Positions 15,794 to 23,835 of a stretch of DNA of 64,000 nt are shown here, piece after piece. The position numbers and the translations under genes are program-made. Source of the stretch: Pseudomonadota bacterium (GTDB taxonomy: Bacteria > Pseudomonadota > Gammaproteobacteria > Burkholderiales > Ferrovaceae); contig JAJZFH010000049.1 in the NCBI GenBank assembly GCA_021805445.1, positions 62,001 to 126,000 of the forward strand. The letters are read 5' to 3'. The first letter of the stretch is position 1. Each line of letters starts with the position of its first letter. The notes below the pieces were generated by a model. It did not search any database. It was not told the DNA's origin and saw nothing but the letters and a program-made list of their open reading frames with translations.

Positions 15794-17479
15794 TTATTTG
15801 TACATGGTCTGGTTCATCGTCCCGCTGGAATATTTTTCGCGGTCGATCACCACATCCACCAAGGCCGGTTTTCCGGAATCCCGTGCTTTTTCGAGCGCAG
15901 GCCGAATGTCCGCCGGATCGGTCACCCGAATCCCGAAGCCCCCCATGGATTCGGCAAAGCGATCAAAGCGCACATCATCGAGGATATTCCCCACATCGCC
16001 CCGCTCTGCCCCATATTTGCGTGCTTGTCCATAGCGAATCTGGTTCCAGGAAGCGTTGTTGCCGATCACCCCGACAAAGGGCAATTGGTTACGCACCATG
16101 GTCTCGAAATCAAAACCGGTCAAACCGAAGGACCCATCCCCAAACAACACCACCACGTCACGCTCGGGCTGCAACAATCTGGAGGCCAATGCAAACCCTG
16201 TTCCTACCCCCAAGGTTCCCAGAGGTCCCGGATCCATCCACCCCCCGGGTTTATGGGGGCGCACCACCGATCCGGAAAAGGTCACGATGTCCCCGCCATC
16301 ACCAATATATACCGTGTCCTCCAGCAGAAATTCATTGATTTCATGGACCAGACGGATGGGATGGATGGGGGTGGCATTGGCCTCGATGATGGCCCGGTTC
16401 TTGTCCTGGGATTTGGCCTCTTCAGCCCGCAACAAATCGAGGAAGGAGTCGTGACGATGGGTTGCATCCCCGGCAGAGGCATCGCACAGGGCATTCACCA
16501 CCGCACGAATGTTCCCGACCAGACCGATGTCAAAATCCCGGTTGTACCCCACATTGCGATAATCCATGTCGAGAATGATGACCGTCGCCTTGGGGTTGAG
16601 TCGACGCCCGTATCCCATACGGAAATCCAGAGGGGTCCCCGCCAGAAAGATGACATCGGCCTGATCAAAGGCGGTCTTGCGTGAAGACATCAAACCATAG
16701 GGGTGAGCACGCGGCAAAGTCCCACGCGCCGCGCCATTTACATAAATGGGCATATTGAAGTGCCGGGCAAGGCGGTCGATGGCGTCATGGGCACGACACG
16801 TGCGTGCCTGCGTGCCGAACAGGGCGACCGGGCGCTCGGCACGGGCCAGGGCCTCAGCAGCCCGGGCAATGTCGTTGGGATCTCCGATGAACTCCCCTTT
16901 GACCCGATAATTGACCGGGATCCGTACCTTGGATACCTCCACCCGCGCATCCAGCACGTCATGGGGAATTTCCAGATATCCCGGCCCCGGCGCCCCATGA
17001 AACATCTCGCGAATCGATTGCCCCATCATTTCTGCGCAGCGTTCCGTGGTCATCACCGTGGAAGAAAATTTTGAAATGGGGGTCATCATGGCCACATGGG
17101 GCAGGTCCTGCAATGCGCCCATGCGGTACTGTTTGAGAGGCCCTCCCCCGCCGATCAACAACAGGGGGCTTTCAGCACGAAAAGCATTGGCCACGCCCGT
17201 CACTGCATCGGTGGTTCCCGGTCCTGCCGTCACCACGGCACAACCCACCCCGCCCGTAATCCGTGCAGCCGCATCGGCAGCATGGGCAGCCACCTGCTCA
17301 TGACGCACATCCACGATGCGGATGCCTTCGTCCAGACAACCATTATAGATGTCGATGATATGACCACCGGAGATGGTAAAGATATGCTTGACCCCCTCCT
17401 GCTTGAGCATTTTTGCGACAATCTGCCCACCACTCAAGGTTTGGGCATGGTCGGGGGTTGGGGTTGCAGTCGTCTCCAT
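15794..17479 (-). CDS. ThDP-dependent enzyme; probable oxalyl-CoA decarboxylase or 2-hydroxyacyl-CoA lyase (acetolactate synthase-like)
   Basis: The 561-residue protein has the three ThDP enzyme domains. The cofactor-activating glutamate is in RHEQVAAHAADAAAR (near 57-71), and the GDG-x24-NN thiamine/Mg motif runs from GDGSFGLTG to GNNASW. Next to frc, an oxalyl-CoA decarboxylase is expected (oxalyl-CoA to formyl-CoA plus CO2). However, FTISGGHIIDIYNG, the AARGTLP and FRMGYG segments and the NNASWNQIRYGQ loop resemble the IlvG-like or 2-hydroxyacyl-CoA-lyase-like branch more than the Oxalobacter enzyme, whose NN is followed by GGIYKG. The start at 17479 has GGAG 6 nt upstream; a longer in-frame start would run through the promoter. 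The exact reaction is open. Confidence 0.8.
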   Translation of the reverse strand: METTATPTPDHAQTLSGGQIVAKMLKQEGVKHIFTISGGHIIDIYNGCLDEGIRIVDVRHEQVAAHAADAAARITGGVGCAVVTAGPGTTDAVTGVANAFRAESPLLLIGGGGPLKQYRMGALQDLPHVAMMTPISKFSSTVMTTERCAEMMGQSIREMFHGAPGPGYLEIPHDVLDARVEVSKVRIPVNYRVKGEFIGDPNDIARAAEALARAERPVALFGTQARTCRAHDAIDRLARHFNMPIYVNGAARGTLPRAHPYGLMSSRKTAFDQADVIFLAGTPLDFRMGYGRRLNPKATVIILDMDYRNVGYNRDFDIGLVGNIRAVVNALCDASAGDATHRHDSFLDLLRAEEAKSQDKNRAIIEANATPIHPIRLVHEINEFLLEDTVYIGDGGDIVTFSGSVVRPHKPGGWMDPGPLGTLGVGTGFALASRLLQPERDVVVLFGDGSFGLTGFDFETMVRNQLPFVGVIGNNASWNQIRYGQARKYGAERGDVGNILDDVRFDRFAESMGGFGIRVTDPADIRPALEKARDSGKPALVDVVIDREKYSSGTMNQTMYK

Positions 17480-17499
17480 CAATTTCTCCGTCTGGGTCA

Positions 17500-17528
17500 G
17501 CCCCCCACAGGGGGGCAAGCAAAAAAAA
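17500..17528 (-). promoter_or_regulatory. GC hairpin with preceding T8 tract in the leader of the ThDP-enzyme operon
   Basis: In the transcript, eight U residues (from 17528-17521) are followed by a 7-bp pure G-C stem (arms 17510-17516 and 17500-17506, 3-nt loop), then 10 nt to the GGAG ribosome site at 17486-17489. The U tract precedes rather than follows the stem, so it is not a terminator for this direction. It could affect mRNA stability or ribosome access. Confidence 0.45.
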
Positions 17529-17545
17529 CCGGTTTCAAGGTTTCG

Positions 17546-17574
17546 ATTATAGCCAAGCCCAGGGGTTTTGTCTG
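17546..17574 (-). promoter_or_regulatory. Sigma-70-type promoter for the ThDP enzyme-frc-formyltransferase operon
   Basis: A perfect TATAAT (17546-17551) lies 17 nt downstream of CAGACA (17569-17574), which matches TTGACA at four of six positions. Transcription would start near 17539, giving a leader of about 60 nt. The box lies just after the stop codon of the reductase gene, so the three-gene operon can be expressed on its own. Confidence 0.7.
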
Positions 17575-17583
17575 ATCTGCCCC

Positions 17584-18441
17584 TCAAGAGGCACGCAGTG
17601 CCAACCACAACGCGCTGTGATCCAGTTCACCTCCCTCACCCTCCTCGACAAAAGTTCGGTACAGTTGCGTCACGCACTGGGTCAGAGGGAGGGATACCCC
17701 CAGCGCACGCGCGCTGTCCAGGGCACTGGCCAGATCCTTGAGTTGGGTCCGGCCATGGGCACCCGGCGTAAAATCCTGACGAATCATCCGTTCCCCATGG
17801 ACTTCCAGCACCCGACTTTCGGCAAATCCGCCTCGGATGGCCTGCCGGACGGCGGCGGGGTCCGCGCCCCCCGCCTCGACCAAAAGCAACGCTTCGGCGA
17901 CCACCCCAATGGTCACGCCCACGATCATTTGATTGGCCAACTTTGCCAGGGCGCCGGTCCCCGCCGGACCAACCCAGGTGGCTCGACCCAGATGCCCCAT
18001 GAGCGCTCCGGCCCGCTCGAAACCCATGGAGTCCCCCCCCACCATGATCGCCAACGTCCCCTCGGCGGCGCCCAGAACCCCGCCTGAAACAGGCGCATCC
18101 AGCGCCCAAACCCGCCGTTTTGCCAAACGCTGAGCGTGCTGCCGAGCCGTTTCCGGAGGAATGGAACTCATGTCCAGCCACAGCGCATTCTCGGGCAATA
18201 CGTCTTCCACCTGATCCAATACTGCCGTCACCGCCGGACCGTTGGCCAGTAACAGGATCACCCCTTCTGCCTCGCGCACGGCTTTCTGTGGGGTAGGCGC
18301 CCAAAGCGCCCCGGCCGCGCAGAGTGGCGCCGCCTTTTCCGGCGTACGATTCCACACCGTCAGCGCATACCCCGCCGCCAACAACCGTTTTCCCACGGGG
18401 ACCCCCATCAATCCACAACCCAGCAATGCAATCCTTTTCAT
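17584..18441 (-). CDS. Beta-hydroxyacid dehydrogenase, tartronate semialdehyde reductase-like
   Basis: The 285-residue NAD(P)-dependent reductase has GCGLMG (residues 8-13) of the Rossmann domain, substrate loop DAPVSGG (near 119-125) and catalytic lysine in LAKLANQM (near 168). The later segments AIRGGFAESRVLEVH, KDLASALD and DHSAL follow 2-hydroxy-3-oxopropionate (tartronate semialdehyde) reductases such as GarR/GlxR closely; 3-hydroxyisobutyrate dehydrogenase is the alternative. The product would be D-glycerate, linking glyoxylate to central metabolism. The start has GGAG 7 nt upstream. It sits 13 nt after an rRNA methyltransferase gene and just before the promoter of the ThDP-enzyme operon. 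Confidence 0.83.
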   Translation of the reverse strand: MKRIALLGCGLMGVPVGKRLLAAGYALTVWNRTPEKAAPLCAAGALWAPTPQKAVREAEGVILLLANGPAVTAVLDQVEDVLPENALWLDMSSIPPETARQHAQRLAKRRVWALDAPVSGGVLGAAEGTLAIMVGGDSMGFERAGALMGHLGRATWVGPAGTGALAKLANQMIVGVTIGVVAEALLLVEAGGADPAAVRQAIRGGFAESRVLEVHGERMIRQDFTPGAHGRTQLKDLASALDSARALGVSLPLTQCVTQLYRTFVEEGEGGELDHSALWLALRAS

Positions 18442-18454
18442 GCTTCTACTCCGG

Positions 18455-19237
18455 TCATCCTGCATTGTGGGCGCGTAACTGGCGCTGTCGTTCAAACAAC
18501 AGGATGGATCCCGCCACCCCCGCGTTGAGAGATTCCACCCCGGCACTCATGGGAACCCCTATTCGTTCGTGGAGCAAATCCCGGACGTCGCGCGTCAACC
18601 CGGCCCCCTCGTTCCCGATCACCAGCGCCACCGTCCCTCTGAGATCAAACTCGTCATAGGCGCGGGAAGCCCCGCGCTCTGCCCCCAGAATGGTCCCGGA
18701 ATAACCGGACAACCAATCTCGCAGGTCTGCGCCTTCGTGCAGGGCCAGTTGAAAATGGGCGCCCATCCCCGCGCGCAATACTTTGGGAGACCAAACCTGC
18801 ACGGTCCCCGTCGCGCAGACCACGGTCGACATTCCTGCCGCTGCCGCAGAGCGCAACAGCGTCCCTACGTTACCCGGATCCTGTAACCCATCCAGCACCA
18901 GGCAGGACTCTTCCTTAGGCAGGGAAGCGGGCGCAGCAGGCCAGGAAATGAGCGCCGCCACCCCGCCGGGCGACTGGAGGGAAGAGTATTCGTCAAACAG
19001 GTCATCGACAATCACGGTGGCTTCCGGCCACAGAGAATGCCTTTGCAAAGCGCCCACTTCCGGATCTGCCACGACGCTTGCGCGGACGAACCAATGCAAG
19101 GGGATCCCCCCCTTGGCCTGGTACCCCTGCAGCAAATGCACCCCTTCCAGTATCGTTTGCCGTTCTCTGCGTCGGAGATGGGCCGACTCTGCCAAGCGCC
19201 CCCACAGACGCAGGGCAGGCGAGCGTGCAGTTTTCAT
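18455..19237 (-). CDS. TrmH/SpoU-family RNA 2'-O-methyltransferase
   Basis: The 260-residue SPOUT methyltransferase has an N-terminal substrate-binding part and the knotted SpoU domain with LDGLQDPGNVGTLLRSA (motif 1), LVIGNEGAGL (motif 2) and VESLNAGVAGSILLFE (motif 3). It methylates a ribose in rRNA or tRNA; the specific target cannot be read from the sequence. The ATG overlaps the rnhB stop in an ATGA at 19234-19237. It ends the long envelope operon, followed closely by the reductase gene. Confidence 0.9.
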   Translation of the reverse strand: MKTARSPALRLWGRLAESAHLRRRERQTILEGVHLLQGYQAKGGIPLHWFVRASVVADPEVGALQRHSLWPEATVIVDDLFDEYSSLQSPGGVAALISWPAAPASLPKEESCLVLDGLQDPGNVGTLLRSAAAAGMSTVVCATGTVQVWSPKVLRAGMGAHFQLALHEGADLRDWLSGYSGTILGAERGASRAYDEFDLRGTVALVIGNEGAGLTRDVRDLLHERIGVPMSAGVESLNAGVAGSILLFERQRQLRAHNAG

Positions 19238-19845
19238 GGCAACAGCGCCCGCACCGGAGCAAAACTGCGCCGATGCTCGGGACAAGGGCCTTTGCGCAGG
19301 AGCGCGGCACGATGCGCCGCACTGGCATACCCCTTATGTTGCTCGAAACCATACCCCGGATAACGGTCGGACAGGTGGATCATGTGGGCATCCCGCGCCG
19401 TTTTGGCCAGAATGGAAGCGGCGGAGATGCTGACCACTCGTTGATCTCCCTTGACCACCGCCCGACTGAGCCAGGAAAATGAGGGCGCATGAAGTCCATC
19501 CACCCAAACCTCCGTCGGTGCGTGAGTCAACCCTGACAAGGCTCGTTGCATTGCCAACAAAGTAGCCTGGAGAATGTTCAAGGTATCGATTTCCGCAGCA
19601 GACGCTGATCCGATGGCCCAACTCACCGCCATCCCCTGGATCTCGCTCGCCAGGCGAGCGCGCTGGAGGGCGCTCAACAATTTTGAATCCCTCACCCCCT
19701 CCAACCCCACCCCGGCGGGCAGAATGACGGCAGCCGCCAGCACCGGACCTGCCAGAGGACCACGCCCGGCCTCATCCACGCCACAGGCACCGGCGGGAAA
19801 TTCGGGCAGAACATCCTGGGCACGATAGCAATAATCAGGGCGCAT
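19234..19845 (-). CDS. rnhB: Ribonuclease HII
   Basis: The 203-residue nuclease removes RNA from RNA-DNA hybrids and misincorporated ribonucleotides. GVDEAGRGPLAGPV gives metal ligands D24 and E25; VWVDGL and the DAHMIHL segment supply the remaining acidic residues. The start at 19845 is the only one that gives the normal family length; it overlaps lpxB by 11 nt. The lpxA-lpxB-rnhB order is conserved in proteobacteria. Confidence 0.95.
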   Translation of the reverse strand: MRPDYCYRAQDVLPEFPAGACGVDEAGRGPLAGPVLAAAVILPAGVGLEGVRDSKLLSALQRARLASEIQGMAVSWAIGSASAAEIDTLNILQATLLAMQRALSGLTHAPTEVWVDGLHAPSFSWLSRAVVKGDQRVVSISAASILAKTARDAHMIHLSDRYPGYGFEQHKGYASAAHRAALLRKGPCPEHRRSFAPVRALLP

Positions 19846-20974
19846 GAGCCAATACCCCCTCCACCCCGCGCACCAATGCCCCCATGGTATCGGCTTGCAG
19901 CCTTCGGCGCACCTCCCGGAAGGACTGGCGCATGTCGGCGCGGCGCCCGGCATCCCGCAACAAATTGCCCAATTCTTCGGCCAAACGCTCAGGAGTCGCC
20001 TGTTCCTGCAAGATTTCGGGAACCACGGCACGCCCCAGGATGATATTGGGCAGCCCCACGCAGCCATTCATCCCCTTGCGCCGCACCAACCAGGCGGTCA
20101 ACCCGGACAACCGATAGGTCAGAATCTGAGGGCATTCCAGCAGGGCGGCTTCCAGCGTCGCGGTGCCGGAGGCCACCAGGGCCACCTCTGCGCCAGCGAG
20201 AATGCGTGTGGCATCTTCTTCAAATACCGTCACTGGCAGGGAAGCATAGGCCGGTTCACGCAGCAATCGCTGAAAATAGTCCCGGGTCCCCTCATTGATC
20301 AACGGAACGGCAAAACGCGATTGCGGAAAATCCCGCTGGAGACGCAAGGCCGTCTCCAGAAACAGACGTCCATGATATTCCAGTTCGGACATTCGACTGC
20401 CGGGCAATAAAGCGATCCAGGATCCCGACCCGGTGGGGTCCAACGCTGCACGAGCCCGGGCTCGATCCGGCGGAGGCAAAAGGTGCACCAGAGGATGGCC
20501 GATGTAAGTCAGGGGAATGCCCGCCTGCTCGAATATCGGGGCTTCAAAAGGGAAGATGGAGAGGATGCCCGAGACTGCCGCACGAATTTTTGGCAACCGC
20601 TCCGCGCGCCAGGCCCAGACGGTGGGCGCCACCATCTGCAAGGTGGGAATGCCTCCCCTCTTGAGCGCTTTCTCCAATCCCAGATTGAAGTCCGGGGCAT
20701 CGATGCCCACAAAAAAATCGGGCGGGTGACTCAGAAAATGGCGTCGCAACTGCCGCCGAATCCACAACAGGCGCGGGAGTGCGCGCAAGACTTCCCAGTA
20801 CCCCCGTACCGACAAGGCTTCCATGGGAAATAAGGAGCGGGCCCCCAAAGCCTGCATGCGCGGACCCGCAATGCCCTCAAAAATCGCCTCGGGATAACGT
20901 TGTCGCATGGCATTCATCAGGGCCTCCCCCAGCATATCCCCGGACGCCTCCCCTGCCACAACGCCGATGCGCAT
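19835..20974 (-). CDS. lpxB: Lipid-A-disaccharide synthase
   Basis: The 379-residue GT19 glycosyltransferase joins UDP-2,3-diacylglucosamine and lipid X into the lipid A disaccharide at the inner membrane. The N-terminal VAGEASGD (6-13) is diagnostic, followed by GIDAPDFN and the LLPGSRMSELEYH donor-site segment. Length matches E. coli LpxB (382). It starts 2 nt after lpxA and overlaps rnhB. Confidence 0.97.
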   Translation of the reverse strand: MRIGVVAGEASGDMLGEALMNAMRQRYPEAIFEGIAGPRMQALGARSLFPMEALSVRGYWEVLRALPRLLWIRRQLRRHFLSHPPDFFVGIDAPDFNLGLEKALKRGGIPTLQMVAPTVWAWRAERLPKIRAAVSGILSIFPFEAPIFEQAGIPLTYIGHPLVHLLPPPDRARARAALDPTGSGSWIALLPGSRMSELEYHGRLFLETALRLQRDFPQSRFAVPLINEGTRDYFQRLLREPAYASLPVTVFEEDATRILAGAEVALVASGTATLEAALLECPQILTYRLSGLTAWLVRRKGMNGCVGLPNIILGRAVVPEILQEQATPERLAEELGNLLRDAGRRADMRQSFREVRRRLQADTMGALVRGVEGVLAHAP

Positions 20975-20976
20975 GA

Positions 20977-21774
20977 TCAGCGCAGGATGCCGCGGGCAGA
21001 CTGGTCGAGAAAGTCCCGCAAGGGAAGTACACAGGGGGCGTTCTGCGCCAGTAGCGTCAGTTCCTGTTGGGCCTGTTCCAGGGACAATCCCGAACGATAT
21101 AGCTTGCGGTACGCCTGCTTGAGCGCACTCAATTCCTCCATCGTGAAGCCTCGCCGCTTCAACCCTTCCGCATTGATGCCGTGGGGTGCCGCCGGAATCC
21201 CGGCCACCAGCAGATACGGGGGAACATCCTGGGTGATGACCGCAGAAATGCCAATGAAACTGTGGGCACCGATCCGTACAAATTGATGCACCCCGACAAA
21301 CCCCCCCAGCGTCACCCAGTCGCCCACATGAACATGCCCGGCCAAGGTCGCATGGTTGGCAAAGGTCGTATGGTGACCCACCTGACAGTCATGGGCCAGG
21401 TGGACGTAGGCCATGATCCAGTTATGGTTCCCCAACCGGGTTACCCCCACATCGTCTTCGGTTCCCAGATTGAAGGTACAAAACTCGCGAATGGTGTTGT
21501 CATCGCCAATCTCCAGGGCCGACTCTTCCCCCTGATACTTTTTGTCCTGAGGCTCACCCCCCAAAGAACAAAATGAGTAAATCCGGTTACGTTGGCCAAT
21601 GGTCGTCCGGCCTGCAATCCGCACATGATCCTGGATGACCGTTCCTGCGCCTACCGTAACGCCGGGACCGATCAAACTGTACGCCCCGACACGCACATCG
21701 GGTGCCAGTACTGCGTCAGGATGAATCAATGCCGTCGGATGGCGCAGAAAGTCTACAGAATTCCAGGAATCCAT
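20977..21774 (-). CDS. lpxA: UDP-N-acetylglucosamine acyltransferase
   Basis: The 265-residue protein performs the first step of lipid A synthesis, 3-O-acylation of UDP-GlcNAc from acyl-ACP. The left-handed beta-helix hexapeptide repeats are clear from residue 15 to 190; catalytic His lies in HLAHDC (H128). Length and C-terminal helices (from about 205) match the family. It lies between fabZ and lpxB, 9 and 2 nt away. Confidence 0.97.
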   Translation of the reverse strand: MDSWNSVDFLRHPTALIHPDAVLAPDVRVGAYSLIGPGVTVGAGTVIQDHVRIAGRTTIGQRNRIYSFCSLGGEPQDKKYQGEESALEIGDDNTIREFCTFNLGTEDDVGVTRLGNHNWIMAYVHLAHDCQVGHHTTFANHATLAGHVHVGDWVTLGGFVGVHQFVRIGAHSFIGISAVITQDVPPYLLVAGIPAAPHGINAEGLKRRGFTMEELSALKQAYRKLYRSGLSLEQAQQELTLLAQNAPCVLPLRDFLDQSARGILR

Positions 21775-21783
21775 GAATCGGCG

Positions 21784-22239
21784 TTACGCGGGTTCGGCCA
21801 GATTTTTTTCTGCGCACATCAACTGGGCTTCAGCCGCCAGGCGATCTTCCACCCAGGCCTTGGCAGAAAACTTCCAGATCTTGTAGGAACGCCGCAACAA
21901 TGAGACCTCGAGCCGCAACTGATCCCCCGGAAAAACCGGGTTGCGAAAACGGGCCTGATCGATCCCGACGAAATAGGTCACGATTTTGCCATCCGGCTTG
22001 ATGCCTTCCGTCTTGAAACTGAGCAGGGCAGCCGCTTGAGCCAGGGATTCGATGATCAATACACCGGGCATGACCGGATGGTGAGGAAAATGTCCCTGAA
22101 AATATTCTTCATTACGACTGACATTCTTGATCGCCACGATAGACTTTCCCGGCGCGACCTCCAGAACCCGATCGACCATGAGAAAAGGATAGCGATGAGG
22201 AAGATATTGCATGATTTCATTGATGTCCATACTGCTCAT
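21784..22239 (-). CDS. fabZ: 3-hydroxyacyl-ACP dehydratase FabZ
   Basis: The 151-residue hot-dog fold enzyme dehydrates 3-hydroxyacyl-ACP in fatty acid synthesis, competing with LpxA/LpxD for the same substrate. [13 protein letters not shown] (13-25) and [21 protein letters not shown] carry catalytic H50 and E64. The start at 22239 has GGAGA 7 nt upstream; an ATG three codons later is too far from it. The lpxD-fabZ-lpxA order is standard. Confidence 0.97.
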   Translation of the reverse strand: MSSMDINEIMQYLPHRYPFLMVDRVLEVAPGKSIVAIKNVSRNEEYFQGHFPHHPVMPGVLIIESLAQAAALLSFKTEGIKPDGKIVTYFVGIDQARFRNPVFPGDQLRLEVSLLRRSYKIWKFSAKAWVEDRLAAEAQLMCAEKNLAEPA

Positions 22240-22260
22240 CGTTCATTCTCCGTTCTCAAT

Positions 22261-23298
22261 TTAATGACCCTGCTGCACCTGTGCCATTTCAAGCACACGA
22301 ACCCGCTCCACCCATTCCGGAAGTCCCCTCAAATGCGCCAGGGTATGCAACCACTCGCGATGAGGCTGGCTGGGAATGGCCGACGTATAGACCCCGGGCT
22401 GCGTAATGGACTTGGTGATCAGGGAAAACCCGGATACCGTGACGCCATCACAGATCTCCACATGCCCCACAATGCCCACTCCCCCGCCAATTCTGCAATG
22501 CGCCCCGATCCGGGAACTCCCCGAAATGCCCGTGCAGCCCGCAATCACGGTATGGGCGCCGATTCGGCAGTTATGGGCAATCTGGATCTGGTTATCCAAC
22601 TTGACCCCCTCCTCGATGACCGTGTCCTCGATGGCTCCACGATCGATGGTGGTATTGGCCCCGATCTCCACGTCTGCCCCGATACGCACGCTCCCTACCT
22701 GAGGGATCTTCAACCATCGTCCTTCCTGCCAGGCCATGCCAAAACCATCCGCCCCGATCACGACACCGGAATGCACCAGGGTGCGGGGACCCAAGGTGAC
22801 TCCGGCGTACAAGGTGACGCGCGGATGAAGGAATACGTCCTGAGCCAGGTGGACCCTTTCACCGACATATCCCCCTGCGCCCACCACCACTCCATCGTCG
22901 ACAAGGGCACCCGCCCCGATCACCGCCTGCGGGCCAATACTGGCGAGAGGAGAGACCCGGGCTTCGGGATGAATCTCTGCCGTCCCGTGAATACCCGGCA
23001 TGGGTTTGACTTCGGGAAAAAGTTTCTGGGCTACCCGAGCATAACATCCGTGCGGATTATCCGTGATCAGGCAGGGCAAATCCGTCGCTTCCCGATCCCG
23101 TTTCCTGAGAATCACGGCGGCCGCGCGGGTATTGCCCAGGTGCGCTCGATACAGCGGATTGGTCAAGAAGGTGATGTCACCCGGTTCGGCTCCCTCCAGA
23201 GTCCCCACGCCCTCGACCAGGGTATGAGGATCTCCCTCTACCTCGACGCCACAGAACCGGGCCAGTTCGCCCAGTGTATAAGTGCACTGTCCACGCAT
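22261..23298 (-). CDS. lpxD: UDP-3-O-acylglucosamine N-acyltransferase
   Basis: The 345-residue protein performs the third step of lipid A synthesis, N-acylation of UDP-3-O-acylglucosamine. An N-terminal uridine-binding domain (about 1-100, TFLTNPLY) precedes a left-handed beta-helix with dense hexapeptide repeats (105-300). QIQIAHNCRIG contains catalytic H242. It lies 8 nt downstream of skp. Confidence 0.97.
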   Translation of the reverse strand: MRGQCTYTLGELARFCGVEVEGDPHTLVEGVGTLEGAEPGDITFLTNPLYRAHLGNTRAAAVILRKRDREATDLPCLITDNPHGCYARVAQKLFPEVKPMPGIHGTAEIHPEARVSPLASIGPQAVIGAGALVDDGVVVGAGGYVGERVHLAQDVFLHPRVTLYAGVTLGPRTLVHSGVVIGADGFGMAWQEGRWLKIPQVGSVRIGADVEIGANTTIDRGAIEDTVIEEGVKLDNQIQIAHNCRIGAHTVIAGCTGISGSSRIGAHCRIGGGVGIVGHVEICDGVTVSGFSLITKSITQPGVYTSAIPSQPHREWLHTLAHLRGLPEWVERVRVLEMAQVQQGH

Positions 23299-23306
23299 GA
23301 ATGAAG

Positions 23307-23816
23307 TTATTTACTGCCGCTGTCGATGATCCGGATGACCTTGTCGGTGATATCGATGCGGGGGCCGGCATAAATGGCATCGGTCAGAATCAGGTCATAA
23401 TTCTCCGTCGTGGCAATTTCCTTGATGGCCTTGTTGGCCCGCTCCTGGATGGAAGCAAATTCCTCGTTGCGACGCGTATTGAGATCCTCCCGAAATTCCC
23501 GTTGCATGCGTTGGAAATCACGGTTCAGATTGGCCAGATCACGCTCCTTGTGCGCGCGTTCGCCCTCACTCATGGTCATTCCGTTCTTGTCCAGTTCGGC
23601 CTGCTGATCCTGGATCTGCTTACCCATTTTTTGCAACTCTACCTGTCGTTTATCGAACTCTTTCTCCAACTTTTTAGTGGCCACCTGAGCAGGCGCCGCC
23701 TCGCGAAAAATTCGCTCGATATTGATCCAGCCCACCTTCAGTTCGGTGGCCATGACCGATGAACTCAACAAAAAGAAGGCAAACAACAGGGAAACGAATT
23801 TGGCGATCTTATGCAT
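23307..23816 (-). CDS. skp: Periplasmic chaperone Skp/OmpH
   Basis: The 169-residue protein has a signal peptide (about 1-23, ending VMA) and a long charged, coiled-coil middle (about 42-110, rich in K, E and Q). This is the tentacle architecture of Skp, which holds unfolded outer-membrane proteins on the way to BamA. Its place between bamA and lpxD is conserved. It starts 19 nt after bamA. Confidence 0.93.
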   Translation of the reverse strand: MHKIAKFVSLLFAFFLLSSSVMATELKVGWINIERIFREAAPAQVATKKLEKEFDKRQVELQKMGKQIQDQQAELDKNGMTMSEGERAHKERDLANLNRDFQRMQREFREDLNTRRNEEFASIQERANKAIKEIATTENYDLILTDAIYAGPRIDITDKVIRIIDSGSK

Positions 23817-23835
23817 GGGGCATCTCTCTTCAAGT

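Noticed and set aside
17500-17516. GC hairpin considered as a terminator of the reductase gene
   Set aside because: The T tract lies before, not after, the stem in the direction of transcription, and the promoter of the next operon lies upstream of it.
22036-23304. 422-codon plus-strand frame opposite fabZ and lpxD
   Set aside because: Apparent repeats in it mirror the hexapeptide repeats of LpxD on the true coding strand.
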